Shown here: piece after piece, positions 61,690 to 64,000 of the stretch | How the letters are laid out: every line of letters starts with the position of its first letter | How positions within the stretch are numbered: the first letter of the stretch is position 1 | Assembly (NCBI RefSeq): GCF_029227915.1 | Contig: NC_079878.1 | Coordinates: forward strand, 23,089,501-23,153,500 | Direction: 5' to 3' | Source of the DNA: Hydractinia symbiolongicarpus | Lineage: Eukaryota; Cnidaria; Hydrozoa; Anthoathecata; Hydractiniidae | DNA: 64,000 nt | Translations under genes and position numbers: made by a program | Notes under the pieces: generated by a model | The model's database searches: none | What the model saw: only the letters and a program-made list of their open reading frames with translations | What the model was told of the DNA's origin: nothing

Positions 61690-62215
61690 TACCACTATTG
61701 GTCTGGTTCAAAATCGCGTGGTGGTAAGAATCATGGTAATTTATTTTGTCAAAACTCCAGATATAGTCATTTCAAACCCGGTCGTAAACGACCACTGTCT
61801 TTATTAGATGAGTTTTTTATTGTCTAGTACGTTTGAAGGTTGTTTTGTCTGTTGATGATATTTCTGATCATTTTAATGTATCTTCTGGTCACATCTCAAG
61901 AATATTTACCACTTGGATAAACTTTCTTATTATGAACTTCTTCTGTTGTTCCCATTTCCTTCTCAACAAATGGTTCGAAAATACATGCCTAAGCAATTTA
62001 GAGAGTATCCAACCACACGTGTTATCATGGTACTGAAGTTTTCATACAAACCCCTTCTTCTATGATATCACAGTCACAGTATAACCATCATAACACTTGG
62101 AAAGCTTTGGTGGGGTTATCCACCAATGGAACTGTCACGTTTGTATCAAAGTTATGGGCTTGTCGAGTAAGTGACAAAGAGCTAACGAAAAAGTCTGGTT
62201 ATCAGACGTTTAACG
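61690..62215 (+). pseudogene. Harbinger/DDE_4-type transposase relic
   Basis: Shifted fragments read YYWSGSKSRGGK, KPGRKRPLSLLDEFF (about 61775), LSVDDISDHFNVSSGHISRI with FTTWINFL (helix-turn-helix, about 61845), EYPTTRVI (about 62002), TPSSMISQSQYNHHNTWKAL (about 62049), GLSTNGTVTFVSKLW and VSDKELTKKSGY. This order fits the transposase family with an HTH_Tnp_4 domain and DDE_4 catalytic domain. The first catalytic Asp (normally after RVII) is lost in a small deletion. It ends where SLC12 sequence begins. Confidence 0.7.
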
Positions 62216-62279
62216 ACGGGTAACATAGTTACTTGTGACTTACTAGACATTTCAACGTCAACGCCCGTTATTAAAAATC

Positions 62280-62736
62280 AACTTGTATGCAAAGACAAAA
62301 TCTTCCCTCATATTGATATTTTGGGAAAGAAGTATGGACGTAATGGCGAACCGAGGAATGGTTATCTTCTAACATTAGTTATTGCTGCTGGTTTTACTGC
62401 CATTGGTGAACTAAATTTCATTGCACCCATCATTTCTAATTTCTTTCTAATGGCGTACGCTCTAGTAAATTATTCAGTGTAAGTGCCAACTTGGTATTAT
62501 TTTTGTTGTTGTATGTTCTGACGATACGATTTCTACTTTTTTTCGTTGTTTATTTCAGCTTTGCTTCGTCCCTTTCTAAATCACCTGGGTGGAGACCATC
62601 TTTCAAGTACTACAACATGTGGATCTCCTTCATTGGGTTTTTACTGTGTATAGCTATGATGTTTCTTATTAATTGGTGGGCAGCGCTGATTACCATCATG
62701 TGTGTCGCTGCGTTGTATAAATATGTGTATAAATAA
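62280..62736 (+). pseudogene. Fragment of an SLC12 (Na-K-Cl type) cotransporter, two exons
   Basis: Exon a, about 62280-62478, reads LVCKDKIFPHIDILGKKYG, GYLLTLVIAAGFTAIGELNF and [19 protein letters not shown]. Exon b, 62559-62736, reads [20 protein letters not shown] and [11 protein letters not shown]. An 80-bp intron with GTAAGT and TTTCAG joins them through a split Val codon. This matches late membrane helices of NKCC/NCC proteins. The frame stops at KYVYK, where the family continues with a cytosolic domain of several hundred residues, and no earlier exons are seen. Probably a partial genomic duplicate; a truncated but used gene is not excluded. The kept intron rules out a retrocopy. Confidence 0.8.
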
Positions 62737-62826
62737 GTTGACAAAAATAAGTTCAGTAGTTTATGTGTGCTGTAAATCCACAAGCATATATAATATGCAC
62801 CTGTAAAGTTTTTCATACATATTTAT

Positions 62827-62893
62827 GCCCTGTTGGTCTAATGGCTATGACACTCATGTAATGAGAGATCCAGGTTCAAATCCTGGACAGGGA
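62827..62893 (+). tRNA. tRNA-like sequence with shortened anticodon loop (pseudogene or SINE head)
   Basis: GCCCTGT pairs with ACAGGGA except the first base pair. The A box TGGTCTAATGG and B box GGTTCAAATCC are good, and the T stem CCAGG/CCTGG is perfect. The anticodon stem CTCAT/ATGAG is perfect but encloses only GTA, so about 4 nt are missing and no 7-base anticodon loop exists. The length of 67 nt also falls short. It resembles Pro or Glu tRNA in its D arm. Unlikely to be a working tRNA. Confidence 0.55.
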
Positions 62894-63069
62894 TAGGAAA
62901 AACATAATTATCTTGTATCTACAACAACCATGTAATAATGAGTATATGATAGCTATATATATAACTATTATGAGGATAAATTGGTATTCCTCGAATTGTA
63001 GGGGTAGTGCTAAATACATTTATCACCTTCATTTATAGAGCACAACAATGCCTTGTCAAGAAGAGGCAT

Positions 63070-63261
63070 CTATATGTACTTGTTTGTCTTGACATGACAG
63101 AATACAGCATAAACTCGAAGGATAAGGTCAGATTTTGTGCCAGATGTTTTCTCCTTGTAAACAAACAAAATCTTTTTTAGTTCAAGAACACGCAACGATC
63201 CTAAGTCCTCCAAACCATTAACTGTTTTAGTATGAGGTAATAGTGCTTGAAACTGATTCAT
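63070..63261 (-). CDS. Possible SAP-domain exon
   Basis: 63 aa starting MNQFQALLPHTKTVNGLEDL. The part LRVLELKKILFVYKEKTSGT followed by KSDLILRVYAVF has the helix-extended-helix pattern of a SAP DNA-binding motif (L..LK..L, SGTK.DLI.R). In cnidarian genomes such exons often belong to transposon-derived or nuclear proteins. No partner exon is identified, so it is either a first exon of a gene to the left or a fragment. Confidence 0.4.
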   Translation of the reverse strand: MNQFQALLPHTKTVNGLEDLGSLRVLELKKILFVYKEKTSGTKSDLILRVYAVFCHVKTNKYI

Positions 63262-64000
63262 ATTGTACTGAATTGCAGCTAAGAAAACAAAAATGTAAAA
63301 TTTATTAAGTAATTTTTGGATTCATATAGCTTTTACTTCTAACAACATTAAGTACGTATACATAAATTAGCTGATAAAAAAACAAAAATAATCAAGTTAG
63401 AGAGGGTTTTTTTTGGAAAATTTACGGGCCAGATTAGTGATTATTCATGACGAAATCTTAATTTTTAAAACACTGTTTGTCTTCGAGCAACAACGTGCTT
63501 GTTAGCAGCTTTTAGTTAGATAGACATCAAAATAAATTCAACCCTTATATTTTGTTAGCAAATGGATCCTTTTTTCAAGGAAAATCTTACTCTCTTTATA
63601 CTAAATCCACGAGCTAACGACTAGATAATATTTGCCATACCTATTGATTCAAAAAGGTAGCTTCAAAAGCAACGGGCAATTTCCGGGGGATTTACCCATG
63701 GGATAAAGACTAGTTTAATACTACATACCAACAAATAACAAATTTATCTGTGTGCGCATACATGAAACTTTTCAATCTTTTTTACACATGGCTGCTGTTA
63801 ATTTAATAGAAAATAACACTTTAGAGAATCTTAATTCCTAGTGTTAGTCATTAATAATACTATAAAGAAGAAGGTATTATTGATTTAAAATAACATGCAA
63901 CGCAGTCTAAACTAATCATGCCACTACATAAACGATTTGAATAACTAAGTAAGCGCTTAAGTCAAAAAAACTCTTATTTTCGTGTAAAAGCCAAGTGTAA
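63262..64000. other. Terminal stretch with Helitron-like 3' ends
   Basis: Two CTAG ends preceded by CCACGAG or CCCATGGG motifs: CGACTAG at 63618-63624 and AGACTAG followed by T at 63707-63713. They resemble the ends of elements A-C but have weaker hairpins. No gene seen. Confidence 0.35.

Overview
The window reads as nuclear DNA of a non-bilaterian animal, most probably a cnidarian and perhaps a hydrozoan; this is inference. It is AT-rich, host genes have short GT-AG introns, and all major eukaryotic transposon classes are present, including a Polinton/Maverick with cnidarian-like accessory genes. No bacterial gene organisation is seen.

Host genes. (1) A four-exon core-MetE-like methyltransferase occurs as two intact minus-strand paralogs (4374-6501 and 24084-26305), each 365 aa with identical exon lengths, plus a roughly 57-bp relic of a third copy at 22341-22397. 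Flanking sequence is repeated with them, so this is a broken-up tandem array. (2) A complete 13-exon gene for actin-related protein 3 (416 aa) runs on the minus strand from 48234 to 36027. Its first intron is 7.7 kb and holds a piggyBac element and a MITE. (3) A two-exon fragment of an SLC12 cation-chloride cotransporter lies at 62280-62736. (4) A SAP-like open frame lies at 63070-63261.

Mobile DNA by region. 966-3604, 27.7-31.5 kb and 31492-32211 carry Helitron-like elements (TC start, GTGGA/TCCAC hairpin, CTAG end), partly head to tail. The second is expanded by a 128-bp Helitron-like insert, a 996-bp TIR element with a tandem array, and a PIF/Harbinger-type MITE. 8955-17745 is a decayed Polinton with family-B polymerase, several conserved unknown genes, major capsid protein and packaging ATPase, all broken by frameshifts or stops. 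18362-22340 is a decayed Ty3/Gypsy element. 41881-44467 is a piggyBac element. 49700-50425 is a 5' LINE fragment (endonuclease). 53033-57932 is a structurally complete Copia element with 214-bp LTRs, 5-bp target duplication, primer-binding site and purine tract, whose middle 1.6 kb is inverted. 61690-62215 is a Harbinger-type transposase relic. A tRNA-like sequence with a shortened anticodon loop sits at 62827-62893.

The most noteworthy items are the zinc-ligand-complete MetE-like tandem family in an animal, the Copia internal inversion with inverted duplications at its breakpoints, the Helitron-like family with an empty-site comparison inside the window, and two perfect short palindromes with 2-nt spacers. 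I found no convincing wholly new defence or signalling system; the window is a transposon-rich host region.
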